DNA from: CAYLJJ01 sp964384025
GTDB lineage: Bacteria > Myxococcota_A > Bradymonadia > UBA7976 > UBA1532
Length of the DNA: 64,000 nt
Direction: 5' to 3'
NCBI GenBank assembly: GCA_964384025.1
Contig: CAYLJJ010000017.1
Span: forward strand, 1 to 64,000
Part shown: positions 52,254 through 61,234 of the stretch, one piece after another
Layout: the number at the start of each line of letters is the position of its first letter
How positions within the stretch are numbered: position 1 is the stretch's first letter
The notes under the pieces: model-generated
Seen by the model: only the letters and a program-made list of their open reading frames with translations
Told to the model about the DNA's origin: nothing
The model's database searches: none
Made by a program: the position numbers and the translations under genes

Positions 52254-54710
52254 ATGCTTCATCGTTTTGTGGGAGAAGCCTTGGGATCCAATGATCGCAT
52301 CATCGAAGGGCTCCTAAACAGCCGCGCCCTGGCGTATGCCGCCTGGCTGGGAGGCTATGAGGGTTTGCTCTTAGAGCCCCTAAGCCAGGTGGAGTCTGAA
52401 ACCGCTACACCCGCGCTCTGTGACCTGGCGCTAAGGGTCTCCCAGGAGCATCTGCGTATCTCTGCGTTGAGGCTCCTTCAGCGTGTCCCTGGGGCTGTAG
52501 TGGCTGAGGTCTTTCGTAGCCTCCTAGAGAGTCCCTCTGGTCCTATCCGCGCCGAGGCCCTGCGGCAACTTAAAAAGCGCCTGACCCCGCAAGATCACCC
52601 CCGATTAAAGCAGCTCTTACGCGAGGATCACGCCCCCCTGGTCCGCCGGATGTGTCTAGAGGCTGTTCACAGCTCGGGGCGCCCCGAGCTACTCATGAGA
52701 GCCCTTGATGATCCCGTCTGGCGGGTTCGCCGCCATAGCCTGCGCCTCTTAGAGCGCGACGCCCAAGCGCAGCCGGATCCCCAAAGCTGGCTCAAGGCCC
52801 TGCGCGCTGAGGCTGAGCCCGATGGTCCTCTCGCGAGCCGCGCTCTTCGCTTCCTCACGCTGCGCTTGAGCGCTACATCAGAGGAGCCTCTACCGCCACC
52901 AGCCCCCCCCTGGACGACAGCCCCCTGGTGGGACCCAGATCCAGCAGTGATGGTGGGGCAGATCAAGCACCTTAGCCCCCAAGAGCAGGCAGCGCAGCTT
53001 AAGTCGCTTCTGGAACTCATCCAACTTCAAGAGGGCTATCCCCTCAATGATCAGATGGCTGAGCTGCGCGATCTCATCGCCCGTCTCCTGCACCGCTTTG
53101 GAGATGAACACGACTGGATCAGAGCCCTCTCCTGGATGGAGCACCCTCGGACTCCCTTTGTTTGGCGTTGGGCCTTGAAACAGGCTCAAGAGGCCCCTGC
53201 TTGGCTCCCTCAGAAGATCCTGGAGGCTCCCAAGGGTCTCGGCCCCCAGCTTTTGAGCTGGGCCTTGGAGCGAGGTGGAGCGGGACGAAATCTGGACCCC
53301 TGGCTTCAACATCCGCTGCCTACGCTGCGGTCAGCAGCGCTCAAGGCGGGAGCTTCACTGGAGGCCCTGGAGCGTGGCCTGAGCGATCCCAATTCTCTGG
53401 TGATACGCACCGCAGTCGATTGTCTCATCGCCTCCGATCTTCCGTTGAGGATCTGGCGAGGCGCGCTGCCTCCTGAGCAGCTTGAGCAGCTCGCTCGCTG
53501 CCCTGAGGCGCTCTCTCATCTGCCCGCCTCTCGCTGGTCAGCCTGGGCTGAGGACCCTCGCTGGGCGCTGCGGATGGAGGTCGCTACAAGCATCGCCGCT
53601 CGCCCTGGCTTTCAACCTGAGGCTGAGGCGCGGTTACAGGCTGATCCTGATCATCGCGTACGCGCCAGAGCCTGCACCTTCGCTCGCGCTCAACTCCTCT
53701 GGAAGGATCCTCAACAGGAGCCCTCCTGGCGGGTGTTGGCGGCTGCGGCAACGCGGCTTCAACGTCCCCTCTCTGAGTTGGCCCCTGAGGACCTCTCAAA
53801 GTTACAGAGCATCACACAGCCTCTCCGAGCCCAGAAGGACAGCTATTTTCGGGTGGATGCACCTAAAGGGGCACTGCGTCGCTCCTCTCTGGCTCTACAA
53901 CAGCCCCTGCCGCCGCTCCACCCTCGCCAACTGGGGGGGCAGCTCATCAGCCCGCTGGCTATCTCAGGACGCCACGCCCTCCATGAAGATGGCTATGAGA
54001 TCGCCCTAGAGCGGGGCATCAACCTCTTCTTCTGGGAGCTGGATTACCGTCCCCTGAGCCGTTGGCTGCGCTCTCTCCCTGATTCCCTGCGTCAAGAGCT
54101 GGTGATTATCGGGGGCAGCTTCGCCAGCGAGCCCCGCCACGTCCTGCGGGATCTGGAGCAGGCGCGCAGCACCCTGGGGGTGGATCGCCTGGGTGCTTTT
54201 ATTCTCTTTTGGGTGCGCTCCCAGGCTCGCCTGAGTGATGAGCTGGCTGAAGCCCTGGTCCAAGCGCAGGCAGCGGGGCATATGGCCACTTTTGGGCTCT
54301 CTACCCACAATCGAGGCTTGGCCGCTGAGGCGATCTTAGAAGGCTGGCCTTTGGTGATGGTGCGGCACAGCGCAGGACACCCTGGGGCAGAGCAAGAGGT
54401 CTTCCCCTTGGCGCGGGCGCAGGGCTGTGAGCTGATCACTTTTAATAACCTTTGTTATGGCTTGATGCTGGAGCCTCGAGGCGGGCTGCTCCCGCCCTAT
54501 AGCCCCGCCGATTGTTATCGCTATTCCCTGAGCCAGCCTGGGGTTTCTTTGGCCCTGAGCGCACCCTCCAGCATCAAACAGCTTAAACAGAACTTGGAGG
54601 TTCTAGAGCGCCCTCTGCTCTCTCTGGAAGAGCAGGATCAGATGCGGCGCTTTGTAGCACCCCTGCGAGGGGAAACTCGGCAACTCCTTCGCTTGATTCG
54701 AGCCCAGTGA
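52254..54710 (+). CDS. HEAT-repeat protein fused to degenerate aldo/keto-reductase-like domain
   Basis: An 818-residue cytoplasmic protein. Residues 1 to about 500 are helical HEAT-like repeats (e.g. ALRLLQRVPGAVVAEVFRSL, VRRHSLRLLERDA), typical protein-interaction scaffolds. From about 545 the sequence follows the aldo/keto-reductase barrel order: GYEIALERGINLFFWELDYR, LVIIGGSF, LGVDRLGAFILFW, ATFGLSTHNRG and LITFNNLCYG. The catalytic tetrad appears altered: FFWEL replaces the NFFDTA Asp, GG replaces the TK Lys and FW replaces the LH His, so it is likely non-catalytic. It is the first gene of the four-gene operon; the next gene starts 8 bp later. Confidence 0.8.
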   Translation: MLHRFVGEALGSNDRIIEGLLNSRALAYAAWLGGYEGLLLEPLSQVESETATPALCDLALRVSQEHLRISALRLLQRVPGAVVAEVFRSLLESPSGPIRAEALRQLKKRLTPQDHPRLKQLLREDHAPLVRRMCLEAVHSSGRPELLMRALDDPVWRVRRHSLRLLERDAQAQPDPQSWLKALRAEAEPDGPLASRALRFLTLRLSATSEEPLPPPAPPWTTAPWWDPDPAVMVGQIKHLSPQEQAAQLKSLLELIQLQEGYPLNDQMAELRDLIARLLHRFGDEHDWIRALSWMEHPRTPFVWRWALKQAQEAPAWLPQKILEAPKGLGPQLLSWALERGGAGRNLDPWLQHPLPTLRSAALKAGASLEALERGLSDPNSLVIRTAVDCLIASDLPLRIWRGALPPEQLEQLARCPEALSHLPASRWSAWAEDPRWALRMEVATSIAARPGFQPEAEARLQADPDHRVRARACTFARAQLLWKDPQQEPSWRVLAAAATRLQRPLSELAPEDLSKLQSITQPLRAQKDSYFRVDAPKGALRRSSLALQQPLPPLHPRQLGGQLISPLAISGRHALHEDGYEIALERGINLFFWELDYRPLSRWLRSLPDSLRQELVIIGGSFASEPRHVLRDLEQARSTLGVDRLGAFILFWVRSQARLSDELAEALVQAQAAGHMATFGLSTHNRGLAAEAILEGWPLVMVRHSAGHPGAEQEVFPLARAQGCELITFNNLCYGLMLEPRGGLLPPYSPADCYRYSLSQPGVSLALSAPSSIKQLKQNLEVLERPLLSLEEQDQMRRFVAPLRGETRQLLRLIRAQ

Positions 54711-54718
54711 GATAGATT

Positions 54719-55528
54719 ATGGTGTCCATCAGCTTCCTTCAGGCTCGCGATCCCTCTACCGCTCCTGAGGTTCTAGAGCGTTTGGCGAAGAAGCGCTCCA
54801 AGCGAATTCAACGCGCTATCGCTCAGAACCCCAATACTCCTTGGCCCACGCTGAAGCAGCTCCTCATCCTCCATCCTGAGGAGGTCTTGAGAAACCCCGC
54901 ACTGCCTCTGCTCCTCCTGGCTGATCCCCTGCTCTTTTACCCGATAGAGTTATCTCAGATAGAAATCCTCTCTAAGCAAACAGAGGCGCTGGCGCAGCTG
55001 ATGGGCTGGGAAGATGAAGCTGAATGGGCTGAGCTGCGCCTGACCCTGGCTTGTGTCGCTGAGAGCGGAAGGCCTCTCCGATGTTCAAGCCCTCGGGGTC
55101 TCAAGCGACTGCGAATCTGGGCGCTGCGTGGAAAGCAGCTTTCTTTGGACCTAGAGCTTCGACTCCTCAGGGATCGCAGCGATGAGGTGCTCAAGATCCT
55201 GGCTCAGCAGAGCAGAGAGCCTCGTGTCCTAGAGCAGCTTTTAGAGTACCCCAAACACCACGAGAAGCTGGCCCTCAATCCTTGGCTCCCCAAGGCTTGG
55301 CTGTGGGCTTTCGCTGAGCATGAGAATCCACATGTCCGGCGGCGCCTCCCTGAGCAGGAGCAGCTCCCTCTGGAGATCCTAGAGTATCTTGCGCGAGATT
55401 CAGAGATTGAGGTGCGCGCTGCGGTTGCTCGCAGAAGAACTCTGCCCCCCGAAATCTACGTTCGCCTCAACCATGATCCTGCCCTAAAGGTGCATAGAGC
55501 GGTGAGGCTCGGGAGGAGTATTTTATGA
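54719..55528 (+). CDS. LRV/HEAT-like repeat protein
   Basis: A 269-residue helical protein. The sequence is built of repeats such as ERLAKKRSKRIQRAIAQNPN, TPWPTLKQLL, EYLARDSEIEVRAAVARRRT and LPPEIYVRL, close to the variant leucine-rich (LRV) consensus A-x-NP-x-[TC]P-x-x-x-L-x-x-L-x-x-D. It lacks the cysteine cluster that carries a 4Fe-4S in Azotobacter LRV protein; only two cysteines are seen (residues about 111 and 122). A scaffold or substrate receptor for the AAA+ protein is likely. The stop overlaps the MoxR start (ATGA). Confidence 0.75.
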   Translation: MVSISFLQARDPSTAPEVLERLAKKRSKRIQRAIAQNPNTPWPTLKQLLILHPEEVLRNPALPLLLLADPLLFYPIELSQIEILSKQTEALAQLMGWEDEAEWAELRLTLACVAESGRPLRCSSPRGLKRLRIWALRGKQLSLDLELRLLRDRSDEVLKILAQQSREPRVLEQLLEYPKHHEKLALNPWLPKAWLWAFAEHENPHVRRRLPEQEQLPLEILEYLARDSEIEVRAAVARRRTLPPEIYVRLNHDPALKVHRAVRLGRSIL

Positions 55529-56526
55529 CTCCTGCACAACTTAAAAATGTCTTGGCACAGCTGGTTGAGGAGGAGCTGCGCCTAAGCGTGATGATCTGGG
55601 GTCCTCCAGGTGTGGGTAAATCCAGTATCGTCGCGCAGATCGCCGCCGCCTCTCAGCTTGAGCTTGTGGATCTGCGCCTCAGCCAGCTCGCCCCTACGGA
55701 TCTTCGAGGGCTCCCTGTGCCTGAGGATGGCATCAGCCGCTGGTATCCCCCCGAGTTTCTGCCTCAAGGGGGGCGGGGGATCCTTTTTCTAGATGAGCTG
55801 AATATGGCCCCTCCAACCCTACAGGGGATCGCTCAGCAGCTTATCTTAGATCGTCGCGTAGGCAGCTATCGCCTCCCTCCTGCTTGGTTTGTTTGGTCGG
55901 CGGGGAACCGCAAGGAGGATCGAGCGGCGGTCTTTCATATGCCCAGCCCTCTGGCGAACCGCTTTATCCATTTTGAGGTGGGACCCCATCTGGAGAGCTT
56001 CCGCAGCTACGCCATCCGCGAACAGCTCCATGAACAGGTCCTGGCCTTCTTGGCCTATCGCCCCGAGCTGCTGCATAAGTTGGATCCTCATCACCCTGCT
56101 TGGCCCTCGCCTCGGGCCTGGGAGATGGCTTCTCAGCTTCATGCGCTGGGGATCTCAGTAGAGCCCGCCTTGGGCCTGGGGGTCGCCGAGGAGTTCCGCG
56201 CCTTTGTGCGCCTCTATGAGGAGCGGATCGATCTGGAGAAGATCCTGGAGGGGCGAGGACAGAAGATCTCCTTTAGCCCTCAGCCCTCAATGCGCTACGC
56301 CATCACCGTGGCCCTGGGGCTGCGCGCTCAGAGCCCTGAGCAAGCCCTTAACGCTCTACATTGGCTCCAGAAGAAGGCGGGAGCAGAGTGGTTAACTCTG
56401 GCCTTCAGTCATCTGATCCCACAAACACAAAGACGAGGAGAGATGGGCAGCCTCGCGGGGGCGCTGATGCGGGAAAAAAAGCTGAGCGAGGCCCTCAAAT
56501 ATAGCCTGAGCGTGATAAATGGCTGA
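55525..56526 (+). CDS. MoxR-type AAA+ ATPase
   Basis: A 333-residue AAA+ ATPase of the MoxR/ATPase_5 class that remodels proteins as a hexamer, often with VWA partners for cofactor insertion or stress responses. Walker A is IWGPPGVGKSSIV (about residues 24-36), Walker B GILFLDELNMAPP and sensor 1 WSAGNRKEDRAA. PSPLANRFIHFEV resembles the arginine-finger/sensor 2 region. It starts inside the stop of the LRV gene and its 3' end overlaps the VWA gene by 8 nt, so expression is coupled and a stable complex is probable. Confidence 0.93.
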   Translation: MTPAQLKNVLAQLVEEELRLSVMIWGPPGVGKSSIVAQIAAASQLELVDLRLSQLAPTDLRGLPVPEDGISRWYPPEFLPQGGRGILFLDELNMAPPTLQGIAQQLILDRRVGSYRLPPAWFVWSAGNRKEDRAAVFHMPSPLANRFIHFEVGPHLESFRSYAIREQLHEQVLAFLAYRPELLHKLDPHHPAWPSPRAWEMASQLHALGISVEPALGLGVAEEFRAFVRLYEERIDLEKILEGRGQKISFSPQPSMRYAITVALGLRAQSPEQALNALHWLQKKAGAEWLTLAFSHLIPQTQRRGEMGSLAGALMREKKLSEALKYSLSVING

Positions 56527-57634
56527 GCCCCTGGAGAGGAGGCTCAGCGCGGCCCGGCTGAGGCTGCGGGTGCGTGATCCCTTCTTCGCTACCCTCAGCC
56601 TCTTTGCCCGTCTCATCCCCCGCCCAGAGATCCCCAGTGCTCAAACCGATGGCCTGGATATTTTCTACCGTCCCAGCTTCTTTGAAGCCCTCGATGATAG
56701 AGAGCTAGAGGCGGTCCTCCTTCACGAGATCCTTCACGCTGCGCTTCTCCATGTTCAGCGACGAGGCGGACGGGAGGCGATACGCTGGAATGTGGCCGCT
56801 GATGTGGTGGTCAATGGAATCATTGCTCAGTTGCCCGGCTTACTCCTACCCTCAGGAGCGCTTCGAGAGCCCAAGCTGGAGCAGCACTCCGTAGAGGAGA
56901 TCTATGCGCTTCTGCCCGACTCTTTGCCCAAGGTACCGCTCTGTATGACCGATGAAGGGGGGACATCAGCAGCCCTACAGCGCCTCGCAGAGGCTGAAGC
57001 GCACTGGCGCCATGCCCTCCATCAAGCTCGCGCCATTGCTCAAGACTCAGGGCGCGGTGATCTCCCCGCTGAGCTGCTGCGCATTCTGGAGGAGATCAGT
57101 CACCCGCAGATCGACTGGCGCAGCGCCCTCTGGCGCTTCCTGGTGCGTACGCCTACAGATTTTCAACACTTTGATCGCCGCTTTGTCCATCAGGGGCTCT
57201 ATTTGGAGGGTCTAGATGGTGAGTCTGTACGAGTCTTTATCGCGGTAGATACCAGCGGCTCCATCTCTCAGGAGACACTCAAGGGCTTCTTAGCTGAGGT
57301 GTTAGGGCTCCTCTCCAGCTATCCGCATATCGAGGCCCTGCTCTTTTATGCTGATGCTGCTTTGGATGGACCTCACCCGATCGAGCTCCAAGAGGGCGCT
57401 ATCGAGCTGCCTCCGCCCCGAGGTGGAGGAGGGACCTCCTTTATCCCCTTCTTTGACTGGGTTGAGGCGAAGGAGGGCTCGGAGGAGCAGGTCTGTGTCT
57501 ATCTTACAGATGGCTATGGCAGCTTTCCCAACAGCCCCCCAAACTCTCCTGTCCTCTGGGTAGTACCGCCAGGAGGGCTACGCAGCTTCCCCTTCGGAGA
57601 GGTGATCCGTCTGGCTCACGGCGCAGTCCCTTGA
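56519..57634 (+). CDS. VWA-like protein with DUF2201 putative metallopeptidase domain
   Basis: A 371-residue protein of two parts. The N-terminal part is a DUF2201-type putative metallopeptidase with LLHEILHAALLH (HExxHxxxxH, residues about 69-78) and the following RWNVAADVVVNG. The C-terminal half is a von Willebrand A-like domain with an intact MIDAS: DTSGS at about 244-248, GGGGTSF and LTDGYG. DUF2201-VWA proteins occur beside MoxR ATPases, which load or control them. It overlaps the MoxR gene. No signal or TM is seen, so the complex should be cytoplasmic. Confidence 0.9.
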   Translation: MAEPLERRLSAARLRLRVRDPFFATLSLFARLIPRPEIPSAQTDGLDIFYRPSFFEALDDRELEAVLLHEILHAALLHVQRRGGREAIRWNVAADVVVNGIIAQLPGLLLPSGALREPKLEQHSVEEIYALLPDSLPKVPLCMTDEGGTSAALQRLAEAEAHWRHALHQARAIAQDSGRGDLPAELLRILEEISHPQIDWRSALWRFLVRTPTDFQHFDRRFVHQGLYLEGLDGESVRVFIAVDTSGSISQETLKGFLAEVLGLLSSYPHIEALLFYADAALDGPHPIELQEGAIELPPPRGGGGTSFIPFFDWVEAKEGSEEQVCVYLTDGYGSFPNSPPNSPVLWVVPPGGLRSFPFGEVIRLAHGAVP

Positions 57635-57706
57635 GATCACTCAGCAGCGCCCCTCTTATTTATCGATCAGCTCTGCTAACCTGCCTCGGAGTTTCTGGAG
57701 GTTCAA

Positions 57707-59089
57707 TTGCTGCTCAAGGACTCTGGGTCTCGAAATAGAGGCACCGTAAAGCTGTGTGGCGCTCTCAAGCTTAGTCTGCTCTTTCTCAGCGCTGTGTATC
57801 TTCTAGGCTGCCAACTGCTCATCGGCCATATCGAGCTGCCTGAAGAGGAGCTGCTGGATCAGGAGACACATGAGCAGGGCTTGGACGCAGAGTTGGAGCA
57901 GAGCGACTCCTCTAAAGATAGAGGGGCTGACTCCTCTAAAGATAGAGGGCCTGTTGAGGATGATGCTCTAGACCTGAGCTTTGATCTTGGAGATTTAGAG
58001 GCTCGGGATCTTTTCTTTTTAGAGATGGATGTTTTGGAGCCAAGTGATCTTGGAGCAGATGTTGACCCCGATGCAGCCCCTCCCTCGATAGCGATCCCCT
58101 TGGCGGGGCTGTGGCATCTCTATGGAATCGTTGGCCCGACCCATGACAGCGGGAGCCGGAGCCTCTTTGAGGGGGCGATGCGGATCAGCGAGGAGGGTCA
58201 GATGGACTATCTCCCCGCCTTTGATGAAGAGCACCCCCTGCTCAATCAGGCCCTCAGCCGCGATCTAGAGGAGCCTCGGCTCTTCCGGGTCGATCTCTTC
58301 GGGGTCCCCCTGAGGGGCGCCTTGGATCCAGAGAGCGGCCTGGGCCTCTTGACACGGGCGGATGATGAGCTGCCCAACTACTTCCTGATCTTGATGCGCC
58401 AGGACCCCGAAGCACAGCCCCCCGAGTTCTTCCCTCCGCATAACATCTTTAATATCTGGATCACGAGCCGCTCAGGGGTCTCTGAGTCGGGTCGCTTCAT
58501 AGAAGAGGAGTTTATCCCAAACCAGCCGCTCCTTGAACGGGAGCGCTTTAGCTCCAGAGATGGAGCCCTCCCTGATCGTATGGTCGCTCCAAGCATCTCC
58601 TGGCCCAACCGCTTTCAACTCAGCTCTGAGGAGCAAGAGGAGGATCGAATCCTCAGCCCGCTTTCTCCTGTTGAGGCCGCCTTAGGCGCGCTGAGGATCC
58701 AAGCGGGAGAGCAGATGACAACGGTGGGGCTCTCTCTGCTCTGGAGGATTCCAGAGTTTCAACGCAGGCTCAGGAGCGGAGAGTTCTACTGCCTTGGTTT
58801 CACCAACCTGATGAGCAGCATCGGCTTTATCGAGCAGCGGCTCTCTCTTCGAGATGGGATCTTTGAAGATCTTGATGGAGGAGAGCAACGCGGCTTCCTT
58901 GAATTCAATGAGCAGGGCTTCTCTTTGGAAGGTATCCAACTCTTCTCTCATCCATCAGGCTGCAAGCTCTATCCGCTGCCCTCTCAGACAGCCTTCCTCG
59001 CGCTGCCTCTGAAGGAGGATCCTGAAGAGGCCTATATGGGTTGGGGTCTGGGCGCCTGTATCCACCTCTCTGAGATTGAGGAGGAGTAA
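57707..59089 (+). CDS. lipoprotein of unknown function
   Basis: A 460-residue protein starting at TTG 57707 with GGAGG five bases upstream. The signal region includes LSLLFLSAVYLLGC (lipobox, Cys35). An acidic low-complexity linker follows (residues about 45-130), with a DSSKDRG segment present twice in tandem. The rest is a globular domain with many aromatic and Gly residues (LAGLWHLYGIVG, LPNYFLILMRQD) and three cysteines. No family recognised. It is 72 bp downstream of the VWA gene, so it may be a separate unit; its stop abuts the NfeD start. Confidence 0.65.
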   Translation: MLLKDSGSRNRGTVKLCGALKLSLLFLSAVYLLGCQLLIGHIELPEEELLDQETHEQGLDAELEQSDSSKDRGADSSKDRGPVEDDALDLSFDLGDLEARDLFFLEMDVLEPSDLGADVDPDAAPPSIAIPLAGLWHLYGIVGPTHDSGSRSLFEGAMRISEEGQMDYLPAFDEEHPLLNQALSRDLEEPRLFRVDLFGVPLRGALDPESGLGLLTRADDELPNYFLILMRQDPEAQPPEFFPPHNIFNIWITSRSGVSESGRFIEEEFIPNQPLLERERFSSRDGALPDRMVAPSISWPNRFQLSSEEQEEDRILSPLSPVEAALGALRIQAGEQMTTVGLSLLWRIPEFQRRLRSGEFYCLGFTNLMSSIGFIEQRLSLRDGIFEDLDGGEQRGFLEFNEQGFSLEGIQLFSHPSGCKLYPLPSQTAFLALPLKEDPEEAYMGWGLGACIHLSEIEEE

Positions 59090-59530
59090 GTGGCGCAATA
59101 CACCCTGGTCTTGCTCCTCTTTGCGATCAGCTTGATCATCCTGGATCTCTTCTTACCTTCAGGGGGGCTCCTGGCGGGGACAGGTATCGCGTTGATTCTA
59201 GAGCGAGGCTTGGCCTATCTGGGGGTAGCCACCTCTGTACGCTGGCCTCTCGCTGCTGTGGGGATGTTGGTCACCGTGGGGATGGCGATCCGCTTTGGTG
59301 AGCGGCTCAGTGAGCGTCTCTTCCCCGCGCGTATCCTCACCAATGTAGATCGTTTGGTGGGCTCTGAGGCCCGAGTTCATCGAGTCGAAGGGGAGTTTTT
59401 GCTCATCAGACTGGAGGGGGATCTCTGGAAGGCGAGGGTGGCGCTCGACAGCCCCCCGGTCGAGCCTGGAGATCATGTCCGCGTCGTAGCCCTGAGAGAT
59501 CAGGTGCCGATCATCAAGAAGGAGATCTGA
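59090..59530 (+). CDS. NfeD-like membrane protein
   Basis: A 146-residue protein with two or three N-terminal membrane helices (VLLLFAISLIILDLFLPSGG, PLAAVGMLVTVGMAI) and a C-terminal OB-like beta domain (GSEARVHRVEGEFLLIRLEG, LWKARVALDSPPVEPGDHVR, VVALRDQVPIIK), the NfeD organisation. NfeD proteins pair with SPFH proteins in membrane microdomains. Starts at GTG directly after the preceding stop, with GAGGAGGAG upstream. The next gene overlaps as TGATG and encodes the SPFH partner. Confidence 0.85.
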   Translation: MAQYTLVLLLFAISLIILDLFLPSGGLLAGTGIALILERGLAYLGVATSVRWPLAAVGMLVTVGMAIRFGERLSERLFPARILTNVDRLVGSEARVHRVEGEFLLIRLEGDLWKARVALDSPPVEPGDHVRVVALRDQVPIIKKEI

Positions 59531-60375
59531 TGCCCATTGTCTACAAGGTGCCTCAGGCCACCGTGATTCTCTTTGAGCGCCTGGGCCGTTTTCATCGTAA
59601 GGCCTCCAGCGGTTTGCGTTTCCGTCTCCCCCTCCTAGATGCTCCTAAGCTGCTCCCAGATTGGCCCCAAGGGGTCAGGCTGCATGGAAATTCTCCGGTC
59701 CTCATCGAGCTGAGCGAGCAGCAGACCGATACCAAAGCTCGCACCATCATCACCCAGGACAACGTAGAGATGATGGCTGACGCCAGCGTCTTTTGGCAGA
59801 TCGTTGATCCTGTTCGAGCGGTGTATGAGGTCGAAAACCTTCCTCGCTCGATCACCGATCTGGCGGTCACCACCCTACGACATCTCTTGGGAGAGACCAC
59901 CCTCAACGAAGCTCTAGCCTCCAGAGGACGTATCAACGAGGGCCTGCTCTCGGAGTTGGAGGGCACTGGTCGCAAGTGGGGGGTGCGGGTCAACCGGGTG
60001 GAGCTTCAGGAGTTGAGGGCCGCCAACGAGGGCGCCAGCGGTGCCATGCTCCAGCAGATGTCCTCAGAGCGGGATCGAATGGCGCGGGTCTCTCGCGCTG
60101 AGGGAGAACGTAAGGCGCGGCGTCTACGGGCTGAGGGCACCGCAGCGGCCCTACACACCCTGATGAAGGCTGATTTGGAGATTTATCATCAGGCGCGAGC
60201 ACAGATGGGCGACGAGAACGCCTTTCGCTATCTGATGGCTCTTAAATATATGGAGACCTTAGAGCGCATCGCTGAGAGCCCATCTGCCAAGATCTTCCTC
60301 CCCGGCAGCCCTGAGCCCTCTGCGCTCTGGGCTGAAGCTACCAACCAAAATGGAGAGCCCAGCGCTGCGGAGTAG
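59530..60375 (+). CDS. SPFH/band 7 (stomatin-like) protein
   Basis: A 281-residue SPFH-domain protein. Visible: RLGRFHRKASSGLRFRLPLL (the band 7 start), TDTKARTIITQDNVEMMADA, VFWQIVDPVRAVYEVENL, TTLRHLLGETTLNEALASR and a coiled-coil region ERKARRLRAEGTAAALH. Stomatin/slipin relatives form ring or lattice structures at membranes. There is no N-terminal TM helix, so membrane association likely depends on the NfeD partner. The coupling of the two genes is typical of the family. Confidence 0.9.
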   Translation: MPIVYKVPQATVILFERLGRFHRKASSGLRFRLPLLDAPKLLPDWPQGVRLHGNSPVLIELSEQQTDTKARTIITQDNVEMMADASVFWQIVDPVRAVYEVENLPRSITDLAVTTLRHLLGETTLNEALASRGRINEGLLSELEGTGRKWGVRVNRVELQELRAANEGASGAMLQQMSSERDRMARVSRAEGERKARRLRAEGTAAALHTLMKADLEIYHQARAQMGDENAFRYLMALKYMETLERIAESPSAKIFLPGSPEPSALWAEATNQNGEPSAAE

Positions 60376-60609
60376 TCAAAACTGTATATCCTTATCCAAA
60401 CTCTCTCGACCGATCTCTTCTTCAAGCTCATCGAAGATACGCCAAAGCCTCAAAGTCTCCATCTTCTCGCTGATCGACAACGAAGACGCAAAACCTGGGG
60501 CGCTGTGCTCTGCCTGAAGATCAATGAGCGTGAACAAAAAAACATTTGGGCTGCCCTTGAGCTTGCATAAGTTGAAATCGATGTTCCTTCGCTGATGATC
60601 AGCATCAGA
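60376..60609 (-). pseudogene. possible decayed coding remnant
   Basis: Between a TAG at 60610-60612 and a TGA at 60376-60378 the minus strand has an open frame without a normal start. It reads plausibly as protein (RRNIDFNLCKLKGSPNVFLF, then SISEKMETLRLWRIFDELEE), unlike the other frames. It could be the 3' end of a broken gene downstream of the thioredoxin gene, or chance. No homology recognised. Confidence 0.25.
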
Positions 60610-60627
60610 CTATCTGGTTTGGATCGA

Positions 60628-61203
60628 TTAGAAGTAATCCGGCTCGTTGCCCGGCTTCCACTTGATGTTGCAGCCCAGAGAGACATGCTGCTCTTCAGAA
60701 GGCAGCTCACCCCTAAAGAGAGCCTCTGTAGCCGCGCGAAGATCAGCGCCGGTCACAGGGATATTGTTGCCAGGGCGAGAAGCGTCAAACTGGCCCCGAT
60801 AGATGAGGCGGTGCTGAGTGTCATAGAGGAAAAAATCGGGGGTACAGGCTGCTCGATATTTTTTGGCGACCTCCTGTGTCTCATCATAGAGGTAGGGAAA
60901 GAGATAGCCCGCTGCTTCTCGCTCCTCCTTCATCTTCTCTGGGCTATCATCTGGATATTTAACCGCGTCATTGCTGTTGATGGCGAGGATCACGAGGCCC
61001 TTGGGACCATACTCCCGAGCAAAATCCGCCAGAGCTTCTCGAAGGTGGATGACATAGGGGCAGTGGTTGCAGATGAACATCACAAGGAGCCCTGGAGCGC
61101 CCTTGTAATCGCCGGGCCTCACGATGTTCCCATAGGTGTCCAGGAGCGCAAAATCAGGGGCAGGGCTCATCAAGGGAGCCATGGTAGAGGGGGTACGAGC
61201 CAT
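60628..61203 (-). CDS. thioredoxin-like protein (AhpC/TSA type)
   Basis: A 191-residue thioredoxin-fold protein, without signal peptide. APDFALLDTYG is the typical start, and VMFICNHCPYVIHLREALAD carries the CxxC active site (CNHC). AINSNDAVKYPDDSPEKM and ACTPDFFLYD (cis-Pro) follow. The NHCPY-type proteins are uncharacterised thiol-disulfide reductases or peroxidase relatives. AAGGAGAG precedes the ATG. Probably in the same direction as, and downstream of, the large helical gene, 31 bp away. Confidence 0.9.
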   Translation of the reverse strand: MARTPSTMAPLMSPAPDFALLDTYGNIVRPGDYKGAPGLLVMFICNHCPYVIHLREALADFAREYGPKGLVILAINSNDAVKYPDDSPEKMKEEREAAGYLFPYLYDETQEVAKKYRAACTPDFFLYDTQHRLIYRGQFDASRPGNNIPVTGADLRAATEALFRGELPSEEQHVSLGCNIKWKPGNEPDYF

Positions 61204-61234
61204 CTTCTCTCCTTACTTGATACTGTTTGTTGGA

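Noticed and set aside
52008..52262. An 84-residue minus-strand frame
   Set aside because: It is out of frame with the recognisable WYL/HTH sequence; low-complexity and not protein-like.
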